From Caenimonas sedimenti (GTDB lineage Bacteria > Pseudomonadota > Gammaproteobacteria > Burkholderiales > Burkholderiaceae_C), in NCBI RefSeq assembly GCF_007833165.1, contig NZ_VOBQ01000028.1, positions 1 to 51,796 of the forward strand: DNA of 51,796 bases, in the 5' to 3' direction. Position numbers and translations under genes: made by a program. Below the pieces are notes generated by a model. The model did no database searches. It saw only the letters and a list, made by a program, of their open reading frames with translations, and had not been told where the DNA came from. Positions 44,033 through 51,796 of the stretch are shown piece after piece (the first letter of the stretch is position 1; each line of letters begins with the position of its first letter).

Positions 44033-46165
44033 CTAGCGCACAGGGGTGGGCGTGGCGGGCTGCCCCAGTGGCGCGGGCGCGGGCATCGCGCCGGCGGGGC
44101 TGCGGCCCGCGGACGGCAGGATGGGCGACTCGTTCACCGGCACCACCACGCTCGGCACCGGCTGCGAGAATTCCTGCTTGCCCTTCATCAGGTCGTAGCG
44201 GTCCAGCGAGAGCGATTCGGTCTGCGACGCATCGCGCACGACGATCGGCCGCAGGAACACCATCAGGTTGAGCTTCTTGCGCGAACGCGTTTCCGATTTG
44301 AACAGGTTGCCGAAGAACGGCACGTCGCCGACGCCCGGCACCTTCTCGACGTTGCCCGCGTATTCGTCCTGCAGCAGCCCACCGAGAACCACGATGCCAC
44401 CGTCTTCCACCAGCACGTTCGACTCGATGGAGCGCTTGTTGGTGATGATGCCGGAGGCCGAGTTGACCGAATTCGGCACGACGTTGGAGACCTCCTGGAA
44501 GATCTGCAGCTTCACCGTGCCGTTCTCGCTGATCTGCGGGCGCACGCGCAGCGTCAGGCCGACATCCTTGCGCTCGATGGTCTGGAACGGGTTCACCGTG
44601 CCACCGGTGCCCGAATTCGAATTGGAATACTGGCCCGTCACGAAAGGCACGTTCTGGCCGATGACGATCTTCGCCTCCTCGTTGTCGAGCGTGAGCAGGT
44701 TGGGCGTGGAGAGGATGTTGCCGTCGCCCTTGGACTCGAGGAAACGCGCCAGCGCGCTCAGCACGTAGACGCCGCCGATCTTGCGGCCCACCCCGATGTT
44801 GAGCCCGGGCGACGGCAGCGTGGTGCCCTCGCCCGCCGCCGTGAGTGCCAGGTCGATGATGTTGGTGCCCGAGACGCCGGGGCTGAAGTTGGTGCCCAGC
44901 ACGCCCACGGTGTTGTTGCCGCTGCGGCCCAGCGGGCTCATCCACTGGATGCCGAAATCGGCGGCCTTCTCGGCGTTCACTTCGGCGATCAGGCTTTCGA
45001 CGAAGACCTGGGCGCGGCGCGCGTCCAGCCGGTCGATGACCGCGCGCAACTGCCGGTACTGCGGCTCTGGGGCGGTGATGATCAGCGAGTTGGTCGCGGG
45101 ATCGGCCTGGATCTGGCCGCCGGTGGAAGGCTGGGCCGAGCCTTGCACGGGCGCCGTGGCGGCGGTGCTGCCCGCGGCCTGGTTGATGTTGGCCGCGGCG
45201 GCAACGGGAACGTTGATGGCCGCGCCGCCGCCCGTGGTGCTGTTGCTGGCAATCGCCGCGCGCAGCACGGCCGCCAGCTTGGTCGCGTCCGCGTTTTTCA
45301 GGTAGACGACGTAGATGTTGCCCATGCCCGAAGCACTGGCCTGGGGCCCGGGCTGGTCCAGCCGCGCCACCAGGGAGCGCACGAGGTTCAGGCGCGCCGC
45401 ATTGGCCGCGCGCACGATCAGCGAATTGCTGCGCGGCTCGGCGATCACGGTGGTGCGGAACGAGGTGTCCGCCTGCCCCTGGCCGGCCACCGGCGCGCCG
45501 CCCGGCCCCGCACCGCCACCGGTTTCGACCAGCCGCTGCACGATGGGCGCCAGGTCCGACGCGAGCGCGTGCTGCAGGTTCAGCACCTCGACGTCGGTGG
45601 CGTTCGAGACGTCCAGCGCGGCGATGATGCGCGCCATGCGCTGCAGGTTGTCGGCGTAGTCCGTGATCACCAGCGAGTTGTTGCCCGGGTTCACGTTGAT
45701 CGTGTTGTTGGGGCTGATCAGCGGGCGCAGGATCGGCACCAGGTTGCCGGCGTTCTCGTAGTTCAGGCGGAAGATCTGCGTGACGATCTGGCCCCCGCCC
45801 GGGGGCGCCTCCACCGACACGGCGCCGCCCTGCAGCTTGGCGTCGGCCTCCGGCACCACCTTGAGCAAGCCGCCCGACTCCACCACCGTGAAGCCGGAAA
45901 GGCGCAGCGTCGCCATGAACTGGTTGAAGGCGGCGGCCGGCGACACCGGGCGGTCGGTCGAGAGGTTGATGGTGCCCTTCACCCGCGGGTCGACCACGAT
46001 GTTGCGGCCGGTGATGGCCGCCATGGTGCGCGCCACCGCCTCGATCTCGGCGCCGACGAAGTTGAGGGTGACGGGTTCGTTCGCGCGTTGCGCGTGCAGC
46101 GCGCCCGGCGCCGCCACGAGCAGCAGCGCGGCGGCGAGGGAGGCGGCGGCAAGACGAGAGATCAT
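44033..46165 (-). CDS. gspD: Type II secretion outer-membrane secretin GspD
   Basis: GspD forms the outer-membrane channel of the type II system. The 710-residue protein has a signal peptide (ISRLAAASLAAALLLVAAPG ... HAQ) and an N0 domain (VTLNFVGAEIEAVARTMAAI). N1-N3 repeats (FRLNYENAGNLVPILRPLIS, LNLQHALASDLAPIVQRLVE, VVYLKNADATKLAAVLRA) follow, then the secretin domain (SVN...SNVLVEDGGIVVLGGLLQ and PFFGNLFKSETRSRKKLNLM). A Gly/Ala-rich insert lies within N3, and the C-terminal tail is Pro/Ala-rich. ATG 46165 is chosen; the frame is open far upstream inside gspN. Confidence 0.95.
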   Translation of the reverse strand: MISRLAAASLAAALLLVAAPGALHAQRANEPVTLNFVGAEIEAVARTMAAITGRNIVVDPRVKGTINLSTDRPVSPAAAFNQFMATLRLSGFTVVESGGLLKVVPEADAKLQGGAVSVEAPPGGGQIVTQIFRLNYENAGNLVPILRPLISPNNTINVNPGNNSLVITDYADNLQRMARIIAALDVSNATDVEVLNLQHALASDLAPIVQRLVETGGGAGPGGAPVAGQGQADTSFRTTVIAEPRSNSLIVRAANAARLNLVRSLVARLDQPGPQASASGMGNIYVVYLKNADATKLAAVLRAAIASNSTTGGGAAINVPVAAAANINQAAGSTAATAPVQGSAQPSTGGQIQADPATNSLIITAPEPQYRQLRAVIDRLDARRAQVFVESLIAEVNAEKAADFGIQWMSPLGRSGNNTVGVLGTNFSPGVSGTNIIDLALTAAGEGTTLPSPGLNIGVGRKIGGVYVLSALARFLESKGDGNILSTPNLLTLDNEEAKIVIGQNVPFVTGQYSNSNSGTGGTVNPFQTIERKDVGLTLRVRPQISENGTVKLQIFQEVSNVVPNSVNSASGIITNKRSIESNVLVEDGGIVVLGGLLQDEYAGNVEKVPGVGDVPFFGNLFKSETRSRKKLNLMVFLRPIVVRDASQTESLSLDRYDLMKGKQEFSQPVPSVVVPVNESPILPSAGRSPAGAMPAPAPLGQPATPTPVR

Positions 46166-46173
46166 GAAACCTT

Positions 46174-46965
46174 CTAACCGATGGTGATGAGCGAGCGGGG
46201 GCCGCTGCGCCGTCCGATGATGTTCAACAGGTTGGACAGCGCCGCCTCGCGGTCCGGCGCGGCGCTGGCCTCGCCCTGGAAGCGCAGCCGGGCGCCGACC
46301 CACTGGCCGCTGCCGGACAGCTGGAGGCTGCCTTCGAGGGTCTCCACCCGCAGCGTCGTGCTGGTGCCCCCTTGCAGGGTGATGCGGTAGCTGCCCATGG
46401 GCCTCAGGGTAGACAGGCGCGACGACAGGCGCTGCGCCACCAACTCGGCCCGCCCGGTCACTGCCGGGCGGCCTTCGGCCCATTCTACTGAAAGCCCCTG
46501 CGTGGACAGCTGCAAACCGCCGTCCAATTGCAAAGTGTTCCAGGGGGTGCCCAGGCCGGCCATCACGCTGGCGGGCCACTGGGAGACCGAATCGGAAATG
46601 TCCACGTCGGCGCCGCGCAGCCGGGCCCGCAGGCGGACGTCCAGCGGCTGGCGCAGGCAGCATTCCGACCGCAGCCGCACCCAGGCGCCGTCCCAGCGCG
46701 GGCGCAGCCGCCATTCCAGGCGGCCCGGCAGGGCTGCGGCGTCCGCACTGCCCTGGCCGCCCGTGAGCACCACCTGGGCCGAGCCGGTCCAGACGGTGCC
46801 GCGGGCATCGTTCAACAGCAGCTGGCCGTTGCTGGCCCGGGCCACCGCGGAAGCCAGCCACTGGGCCGGCGCGAACAGCAGAAACGCGCCCGCGAGACCC
46901 AGCACGCCGCCCCAGACCGCCCAGGCCCAGGGTGCGGGAACCACGATCCGCTGTGCGCGCACCAC
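46174..46965 (-). CDS. gspN: Type II secretion protein GspN
   Basis: GspN is an accessory inner-membrane protein of some type II systems. The roughly 263-residue protein has one N-terminal membrane helix (PWAWAVWGGVLGLAGAFLLF) and a periplasmic beta-rich domain: NDARGTVWTGSAQVVLTGGQ, QLDGGLQLSTQGLSVEW, SLQLSGSGQWVGARLRF. No ATG exists near the start. GTG 46965 is used; a CTG at 46980 overlapping the gspM stop, or GTG 46962, is possible. It lies between gspM and gspD, eight bases before the latter. Confidence 0.85.
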   Translation of the reverse strand: MVRAQRIVVPAPWAWAVWGGVLGLAGAFLLFAPAQWLASAVARASNGQLLLNDARGTVWTGSAQVVLTGGQGSADAAALPGRLEWRLRPRWDGAWVRLRSECCLRQPLDVRLRARLRGADVDISDSVSQWPASVMAGLGTPWNTLQLDGGLQLSTQGLSVEWAEGRPAVTGRAELVAQRLSSRLSTLRPMGSYRITLQGGTSTTLRVETLEGSLQLSGSGQWVGARLRFQGEASAAPDREAALSNLLNIIGRRSGPRSLITIG

Positions 46966-46976
46966 GCGGGGGGCCG

Positions 46977-47456
46977 TCAGCGCGGCGGCAGGGTCAGCAC
47001 CAGCGTGCCGTCCCAGCTGCCGTTGGCGTTGCGGACGAGGCGGGCCTCGCCCGGCAGGGCGCGGGCATTGACGCGGACTTGCGCGAGCCACTGGCCCAGC
47101 ACTTGCCCCGAGGCGCCGGTGAGGGTCACCGTCACCCGTTCCGCCGCGATGGAATAGCGCGCCGTGGTGCCCAGCTGGCCCCGGATCGCCTGTTCCAGCT
47201 GGCGCAGCGCCTCGTCATAGGTCTGGCGCGGCTGCGCCTGCATGGCCTGGGCCTGCGCCTGCAGCCGCTGCATCTGCTGCAGCTGCGCGTCCAGCGTGCG
47301 GTGCTGGCTTTCCGCGCTGCGCAGGGTGGCGAGCGCCGGCGCCAGCGCCAGCCACCAGAGCAGCGCGAAGGCGACCAGGGCGGCGGCACCCAGGACCAGC
47401 GTCTTTTCGCGCGGGGCCAGCCCGTTCCAGCGGGCGCGCAGTTCTGACTTGTTCAT
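46977..47456 (-). CDS. gspM: Type II secretion protein GspM
   Basis: GspM is a bitopic inner-membrane protein of the assembly platform that partners GspL. The 159-residue protein has a short cytoplasmic tail with RARWNGLAPREK, a membrane helix (LVLGAAALVAFALLWWLALA) and a Gln-rich coiled coil (LDAQLQQMQRLQAQAQAMQA). A ferredoxin-like periplasmic domain ends in LVRNANGSWDGTLVLTLPPR. ATG 47456 is the family start; the frame upstream overlaps gspL. Confidence 0.9.
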   Translation of the reverse strand: MNKSELRARWNGLAPREKTLVLGAAALVAFALLWWLALAPALATLRSAESQHRTLDAQLQQMQRLQAQAQAMQAQPRQTYDEALRQLEQAIRGQLGTTARYSIAAERVTVTLTGASGQVLGQWLAQVRVNARALPGEARLVRNANGSWDGTLVLTLPPR

Positions 47457-47467
47457 TGGAGGGCCTC

Positions 47468-47489
47468 CCCCCTCCGCAAGCGGAGGGGG
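47468..47489. repeat. Perfect palindrome in the gspL-gspM gap
   Basis: A 10-bp inverted repeat CCCCCTCCGC / GCGGAGGGGG with an AA loop lies in the 61-base gap upstream of gspM. It is palindromic enough to act on either strand as an RNA hairpin, or it may be a dispersed extragenic palindrome. Confidence 0.6.
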
Positions 47490-47517
47490 CGAGCGCCTTC
47501 GGGCGGCCGGGCGGCGC

Positions 47518-48726
47518 TCATCGCGCGTCCTCCGCCACCACCACCAGCAGGTCGCCCTGCGGCGTCGCCCCGTAGCCCAGCCCCTTGAGATTGGCGGAGA
47601 CGCTGCGCAGTTCGTCGGGCGAGAGCGTGAGGCCCTTGGCGCGCAGTTCGCCCGGCGTGAATTCCAGGGCGGAGGGCGTGCGCCCCGGGGGCAAAGCCGA
47701 GGCCAGCGCACCCAGCAGGGCCTCGAGGTCGCGCCCGGACGCAGCGCCGGTGACCTGGCGCAGCGCGGTGATCTCGCGCTCCATCTGCACCGGGGCGTCG
47801 ACGATCACCTTCACCTGGGGAAAGGTTTGGGTCAGGGTCCGGCGCACGGCTTCGCGCTTGGCTTCCAGGCTGTCGCGCTCCTTCCAGGCCCAGGCGTTCA
47901 GGCCCACCAGGTGCGCCAGCACCAGCAGCGCCGCGCCCCAACGCGCCGGGCGCCAGCGCGGCCCGTTCAGCAGTTCACCCCAGCCCGAGGTGAGCTTCTT
48001 CATCATCCGCGCCCGACCGGCGCTGGCGAATTCGAATTGCGACAGGTCCCAGCGCGACTGGGCCGCCTGCAGCCAGCGCTGCGGCGCCTGCTGCAGCGTC
48101 CACTTGTGTTGCAGCAGCTGTTCGGCGAGCGCCGCGACGGCGGGTTCCGCCATCCGTGGCGCGGACTCGTCGAGCTGCGGCAGCAGCGCCCCGGCGGCAG
48201 CCGACAGCGGCAGCGCCAGCACCCCTTCGGCGGAGGTGGCGACGACGGTCGCGTCCTCGGGCTCGCCCAGCACGTACAGCGCCGCATCGCCTTCCGGCGC
48301 GAATTCCGGGACGATCCGGCTCACCGGCCGGTCGGCGGCTTCCAGCGCCTGCAGCGCCTGGCGCAGCCAGGCGCGGTCGCAGGCGGCGACCCAGATGGCC
48401 TGGCCGAGGTGCACGCCGGGCTGCAAAGCCAGGTGCAGGGCGTCGGGTTCGTCCAGCAACTGCTCTTCCAGCATGCCCTCCAGCGCGGCGCGCAGCCGCG
48501 GCGAACCGGGCGCAATGCCTTTGGGGAGCTCGACCCGGTGCCAGGCCAGCGCGTGCACCGGCACGATCGCCACCACTTCGGCGCCGGCTCCGCGGGGGAC
48601 CGGCAGCAGCGCGGCCTGCGCCGTGCCGTGGCTGGCCAGGATGCGGCCGTCGGGCGTGAGCGCGTAGGCCCATTCCGTGGCGGCGGTGGCGCTCTCGCGC
48701 GGCAGCGAAACGATCAGGGAACTCAT
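47518..48726 (-). CDS. gspL: Type II secretion protein GspL
   Basis: GspL couples the GspE ATPase to the inner-membrane platform. The 402-residue protein has a cytoplasmic actin-like domain (about 1-245, with MSSLIVSLPRESATAATEWA and LLDEPDALHLALQPG). A single membrane helix (RWGAALLVLAHLVGLNAWAW) leads to a periplasmic domain beginning FPQVKVIVDAPVQMEREITA and ending TPQGDLLVVVAEDAR. ATG 48726 is the recognised start; the open frame upstream overlaps gspK. Confidence 0.9.
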   Translation of the reverse strand: MSSLIVSLPRESATAATEWAYALTPDGRILASHGTAQAALLPVPRGAGAEVVAIVPVHALAWHRVELPKGIAPGSPRLRAALEGMLEEQLLDEPDALHLALQPGVHLGQAIWVAACDRAWLRQALQALEAADRPVSRIVPEFAPEGDAALYVLGEPEDATVVATSAEGVLALPLSAAAGALLPQLDESAPRMAEPAVAALAEQLLQHKWTLQQAPQRWLQAAQSRWDLSQFEFASAGRARMMKKLTSGWGELLNGPRWRPARWGAALLVLAHLVGLNAWAWKERDSLEAKREAVRRTLTQTFPQVKVIVDAPVQMEREITALRQVTGAASGRDLEALLGALASALPPGRTPSALEFTPGELRAKGLTLSPDELRSVSANLKGLGYGATPQGDLLVVVAEDAR

Positions 48727-48764
48727 GGACTGCGGGATTGTAGGTGCGGGGTCGGCGCCAGGGC

Positions 48765-49733
48765 CTAACGCTTCTGCGCCGCTCGCGTCAGGGCCGTCGG
48801 ATCCACGACGCCGCGTTCGCGCTGCACGGTGCGGACTTCCAGGCCGTCGCGTTGCACGACTGAGCGCTCCTCGACCACCACTTCGCCCAGGCGCAGCCGG
48901 CCGCGCACTTCGAAGAAGCGCGAAACCACGCCGGCCGTCCCGTCGGCGAAGATCGTGTCGGCCGCTCCGATCGCCTTGGCCGCGTCCGTCATGTGCCGGA
49001 AGTGCGCGCGTTCGCGTTCGGCCACCAGCCGCTGCGCGTCGGCCATGCTGAGGCCGGTCACGGCGGCGTGGATCACCTCCGCGCTTGCCGTGTTCAGGTT
49101 CACCGACGTGCGCACCGGCAGCACCGTCACATAGGGCTCGAGCACGGCGATGGTCTGCACCGGCAGGCCGAGCCACACCAGTTGCTCCACGCGCTGCGGC
49201 AGCAGCGGCGCCTGGCTGGCCGAGCGGTTGTCGGTGCTGATGTCGGAGGCGAAGCGCAGGTTCTCCGCCATGCGACTGAGCTGCGCCTGCGGCAGGCCCA
49301 GCAGGTCGAACAGGCGCATGAAACTGCGCATGCCGGGTTCGGAGATGCGGCCCGCTTCCACCAGGTTGGTCACATTCAGCAGCGACTGCAGGTCGAGGAT
49401 CTGGCCCGAGAGGAAGGTGTTGTCGGCGTCGTTCTCGGTGGTGTTCGACTTGTCGGCGGCGAGGAAGGTCGACAGGCGCGCCTCCTCCAGCGGCACCGCC
49501 CAGGGCTCGGCCAGGTGGTCGGCGCCGCCGGAGCGCGCGTCTTCGCGCAGGATCAGGCGGGCCCAGTCGAGCGCGCCGGTGAGGATCCAGGACGATTGCA
49601 CGCGGGCCCGTTCGGCCGCCTCCACTTCGACGCTGCGCCACTGCTGCCACAGCGCGGCGGCAGCGAAAGTCGCCACCAGCGAGACGGTGAGCATCGCCGC
49701 CAGGAGCGCGGCCCCGGATTCGCGCACCCTCAT
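48765..49733 (-). CDS. gspK: Type II secretion minor pseudopilin GspK
   Basis: GspK caps the pseudopilus tip with GspI and GspJ. The 322-residue protein has a prepilin-like N-terminus (MRVRESGAALLAAMLTVSLV) that lacks the usual glutamate at position 5 of the mature form, as is normal for GspK. The large inserted domain (FLSGQILDLQSLLNVTNLVE ... VNLNTASAEVIHAAVTGLS) is characteristic. Its ATG overlaps the gspJ stop (ATGA). Confidence 0.93.
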   Translation of the reverse strand: MRVRESGAALLAAMLTVSLVATFAAAALWQQWRSVEVEAAERARVQSSWILTGALDWARLILREDARSGGADHLAEPWAVPLEEARLSTFLAADKSNTTENDADNTFLSGQILDLQSLLNVTNLVEAGRISEPGMRSFMRLFDLLGLPQAQLSRMAENLRFASDISTDNRSASQAPLLPQRVEQLVWLGLPVQTIAVLEPYVTVLPVRTSVNLNTASAEVIHAAVTGLSMADAQRLVAERERAHFRHMTDAAKAIGAADTIFADGTAGVVSRFFEVRGRLRLGEVVVEERSVVQRDGLEVRTVQRERGVVDPTALTRAAQKR

Positions 49734-50401
49734 GACTTGCCGCCCCCCACGGTGGGCCGGACCCAGTCGCGCGTGATGCGGCCGGTGATGGCGCGCCCGG
49801 GCGGCAACTGCAGCACCAGGCGCACGCCGTCGGGGATGATGCCGGTGGCGCGGCCGCCGGTCGTGCTGCCGGTCGCCTCGCCCACGCCCGCGGTGGCGTC
49901 GCTGGACAAGGGGTTGGTCCAGGCATCGGCGCGGAAGTAGAACAGCTGCCACTCTTCCAGCGGCGTCACCATCACTTCGTCCCGCCGTTCGGCATCGCCC
50001 GGGTTCTGCGACCACTGGTCGGCCCGCAGCCAGGCCGCGGCCACCTCGCCGCGCGTCACCAGCGGGGGCGACTGCCAGCGGAACCACTGGCCGTCGCGCC
50101 GGGTCCAGGCGACCACGCGCAGGCCGTCGGTGACCGACGCGGTGCCGCGGCGGGTCATGCGCAGCGCGCGGCCGTTCCATTCCAGTGCGGTCAGCTGGGG
50201 AATCTGCACCAGCGCCTCCAGGTCGGCCGTCCATTGGGCCAGGCCGATCTGCAGCGCCAGCACCTCGTCGGCCCGTTCGGCCGTGCGCTCCTGCGCGCGG
50301 GCCATGCCGTCCAGGCCGCGCCAGCTCAGCATGGCGAGGAGCGCCAGCGCGAACAGCGCCACCAGCAGTTCGACCAGGGTGAAGCCGCGTGCCCGCCGCA
50401 T
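49730..50401 (-). CDS. gspJ: Type II secretion minor pseudopilin GspJ
   Basis: The 223-residue pseudopilin has prepilin peptidase site RG/FTLVELLVALFALALLAM, so cleavage and N-methylation at Phe are expected. It continues WRGLDGMARAQERTAERADE and ends with a GspJ-type domain (WQLFYFRADAWTNP ... GVRLVLQLPPGRAI). It lies two bases after gspI and overlaps gspK. Confidence 0.92.
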   Translation of the reverse strand: MRRARGFTLVELLVALFALALLAMLSWRGLDGMARAQERTAERADEVLALQIGLAQWTADLEALVQIPQLTALEWNGRALRMTRRGTASVTDGLRVVAWTRRDGQWFRWQSPPLVTRGEVAAAWLRADQWSQNPGDAERRDEVMVTPLEEWQLFYFRADAWTNPLSSDATAGVGEATGSTTGGRATGIIPDGVRLVLQLPPGRAITGRITRDWVRPTVGGGKS

Positions 50402-50403
50402 GC

Positions 50404-50763
50404 TCAGTAGCGTCCGACGACCGTCGACAGGCGCACGACCGGGTAGCCGGCCGTCACCACCTGCGCATCGACCCGCCGGAAGCTCGGGTTCGGCGTGGGC
50501 GACACCGTCACCTTCACCTGGAAGGCCTGGCCCGCCTGTTCGCAAGGCTGGTCGCTGTCGCCCACGCTGGGGACCTGCCGCGACAGCCGGACCTTGGCCA
50601 GTTCGTTCTCGGCGCAGAGGTGCGCCAGCAGGATGTCGGACTGGCGTTGCGCGTTGTTGGTGAGCGCCGCCGTGGCCTGCAGCCCCGCGACGAGCGCGAT
50701 GGCGACGATGCCCAGCGCCACCAGCACTTCGATCAGCGTGAAGCCGGCGAGCCGCGCTTTCAT
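50404..50763 (-). CDS. gspI: Type II secretion minor pseudopilin GspI
   Basis: The 119-residue pseudopilin has prepilin site AG/FTLIEVLVALGIVAIALVA and the GspI features QRQSDILLAHLCAENELAKV and paired cysteines at about 49 and 74. It starts the tip complex with GspJ and GspK. The ATG overlaps the gspH stop by four bases (ATGA). Confidence 0.92.
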   Translation of the reverse strand: MKARLAGFTLIEVLVALGIVAIALVAGLQATAALTNNAQRQSDILLAHLCAENELAKVRLSRQVPSVGDSDQPCEQAGQAFQVKVTVSPTPNPSFRRVDAQVVTAGYPVVRLSTVVGRY

Positions 50764-51215
50764 GGCGCGTCGGCCGCGACGTGGAAGGGCCGCAGGCCGT
50801 CGGTGGCGATGCGCAGGCTCCGCCCCGGCTGCCGGGTGGAGCCGAGCACCACCGACTGCGGGCCGATGATCGGCTCCGGGCCGAGCACCAGCACCGTGGT
50901 GCCCAGGACCTGCGTGCCTTCCACCAGCCAGGTGCGGGGCAGCGATTCAGCCGGCAGGCCGTCGAAGGTGAAAGCCCCATCGGTGGCGCGCCAGCGCACG
51001 GGCTGGCCGCTCAGGCGGGATTGGCTGCGGGCCGATTCGAGCAATGCGGCGAGGCGCTGCGCTTCGCGTTCGAGTTGCGCGCCCTCGGCATCGCGCAATG
51101 CGAAGCTGACGCCGGCGGAAGCGATGGCGATGATGGCGACGACGACCAGCAGCTCCAGGAGCGTGAAGCCGCGGGAGCGAGGGGCCCGGCTACTGCCAGG
51201 AGCCGACGTCGGCAT
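50760..51215 (-). CDS. gspH: Type II secretion minor pseudopilin GspH
   Basis: The 151-residue pseudopilin has prepilin site RG/FTLLELLVVVAIIAIASAG and a GspH/FimT-type domain (REAQRLAALLESARSQSRLS ... GRSLRIATDGLRPFHV). It joins the main GspG pseudopilus to the tip. The chosen ATG at 51215 overlaps the end of gspG by 26 bases. No in-frame ATG is apparent between it and the prepilin site, so the overlap is probably real. Confidence 0.9.
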   Translation of the reverse strand: MPTSAPGSSRAPRSRGFTLLELLVVVAIIAIASAGVSFALRDAEGAQLEREAQRLAALLESARSQSRLSGQPVRWRATDGAFTFDGLPAESLPRTWLVEGTQVLGTTVLVLGPEPIIGPQSVVLGSTRQPGRSLRIATDGLRPFHVAADAP

Positions 51216-51639
51216 TTTTCCCCTCGCCGCCGGCCTGGCCGTCCGCGCCGAAGGACATCACGTCGATCTCGCCTTTCACGCCCGGGTTGAGGTACTGGTA
51301 GGGGCGGCCCCAGGGGTCGTTGGGCAGCTTCTCCAGGTAGGGCTTCCAGTTGGGCGGCACGGGCTGGGTGGTGGGCCGCGTGACCAGCGCGCCCAGCCCC
51401 TGTTCGCCGCTGGGGTAGCGCTGGTTGTCGAGCTTGTAGAGCTTGAGCGCCTGCATCAGGTTGTTGACGTCGGTGCGTGCGGCGGTGCTGCGCGCGTCGT
51501 CCGCGCGGTCCAGCACGTTGGGCACGATCAGCGCGGCCAGCACGCCGATGATGACCAGCACCACCATCAGCTCGATGAGGGTGAAGCCGTGGGATGCGGT
51601 GCGGACGCGGCGGCGCGGGGATACGGAAGAGGAAGCCAT
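51190..51639 (-). CDS. gspG: Type II secretion major pseudopilin GspG
   Basis: The 149-residue major pseudopilin forms the piston-like filament. Prepilin site HG/FTLIELMVVLVIIGVLAAL lies after a 17-residue leader (SSSVSPRRRVRTAS). The calcium-binding C-terminal region has LPNDPWGRPYQYLNPG and DVMSFGADGQAGGEGKNADV. It heads the minus-strand operon gspG-H-I-J-K-L-M-N-D-E. It is divergent from gspC across 32 bases. GATAAT/TATCAT-like boxes in that gap could serve either direction. Confidence 0.95.
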   Translation of the reverse strand: MASSSVSPRRRVRTASHGFTLIELMVVLVIIGVLAALIVPNVLDRADDARSTAARTDVNNLMQALKLYKLDNQRYPSGEQGLGALVTRPTTQPVPPNWKPYLEKLPNDPWGRPYQYLNPGVKGEIDVMSFGADGQAGGEGKNADVGSWQ

Positions 51640-51671
51640 CGCTTCAATGATAATCGCCGCATGGTGAACCC

Positions 51672-51796
51672 ATGGTGAACGCGACGCCCGGCAGCTGGAC
51701 GGTGCGCGGCGCGACCTTCGCGGTCTGGCTGCTCGCGGCGGGCAGCTGCGTCTTCTGGGGCATGAAGCTGACGAGCCGGCCAGCGACGCTGGCCGC
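51672..51796 (+). CDS. gspC: Type II secretion protein GspC, 5' end (runs off window)
   Basis: Only 41 codons are present. They encode a short basic N-terminus and one membrane helix (WTVRGATFAVWLLAAGSCVF, then WGMKLTSRP), which matches the GspC inner-membrane start in related bacteria. The divergent position beside gspG supports this. GspC links the inner-membrane platform to the GspD secretin. ATG 51672 is used; an ATG at 51661 is in another frame and stops at once. Confidence 0.75.
   Translation, partial: MVNATPGSWTVRGATFAVWLLAAGSCVFWGMKLTSRPATLA

Noticed and set aside
42202..46177. Long plus-strand frames opposite gspE and gspD.
   Set aside because: Composition is Arg/Ala/His-rich with no family match; both minus-strand genes have full conserved motifs.

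Overview
The window is a GC-rich bacterial chromosome segment from the Burkholderiales. It is most likely Comamonadaceae (a Ramlibacter/Variovorax-like genus, not settled here). The evidence is the betaproteobacterial order tuf - tRNA-Trp - secE-nusG-rplKAJL-rpoBC, the run rsmB - DUF4390 - ntrY - short ntrX, a Bug-type tripartite tricarboxylate receptor, and an 11-gene type II secretion locus. All genes look chromosomal. I see no insertion sequence, integrase, rRNA or CRISPR array, and no gene-free stretch longer than about 260 bases.

Layout. 1-12985: transcription/translation core (3' end of tuf, tRNA-Trp, secE, nusG, four ribosomal proteins, rpoB, rpoC), closed by a strong terminator at 13008-13036. 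13171-17149: a lower-GC two-gene island on the minus strand. It encodes a TIR-like FxsC protein and a large MinD/ParA-like ATPase fused to a STAND-like helical region, a membrane helix and TPRs. This is the best candidate for an undescribed (conflict or signalling) system. 17330-25269: an orphan terminator, a LemA-like protein, a flavocytochrome c sulfide dehydrogenase pair, then rsmB-DUF4390-ntrY-ntrX with overlapping or nearly touching ends, tRNA-Phe and a small membrane protein. 25414-29520: miscellaneous genes, ending in a minus-strand operon globin - DUF4388 protein - Ser/Thr kinase. 29632-34592: a catabolic cluster (DadA-like oxidase, HyuA-remnant/HyuB fusion, Bug receptor, type II haloacid dehalogenase). 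34691-37311: two small proline-rich proteins and a Cache-sensor adenylate cyclase. 37337-42616: a KdpE/short-KdpD two-component pair, a divergent EIIA-Ntr-like protein, a DctQM TRAP transporter and a PH-like membrane protein. Two 11-bp-period tandem repeats sit upstream of the EIIA and TRAP genes and look like binding sites for the KdpE-like regulator. 42613-51796: type II secretion genes gspE-D-N-M-L-K-J-I-H-G on the minus strand, with gspC starting divergently and running off the window end.

How it fits together. The first third is housekeeping. The second third mixes nitrogen/redox regulation with small accessory modules. The last third combines a carboxylate or amino-acid uptake and breakdown area, with its own sensor circuit, and the protein secretion machine. 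Coordinates were read by hand. Start codons are my choice where several were possible, and each such case is stated in its entry.
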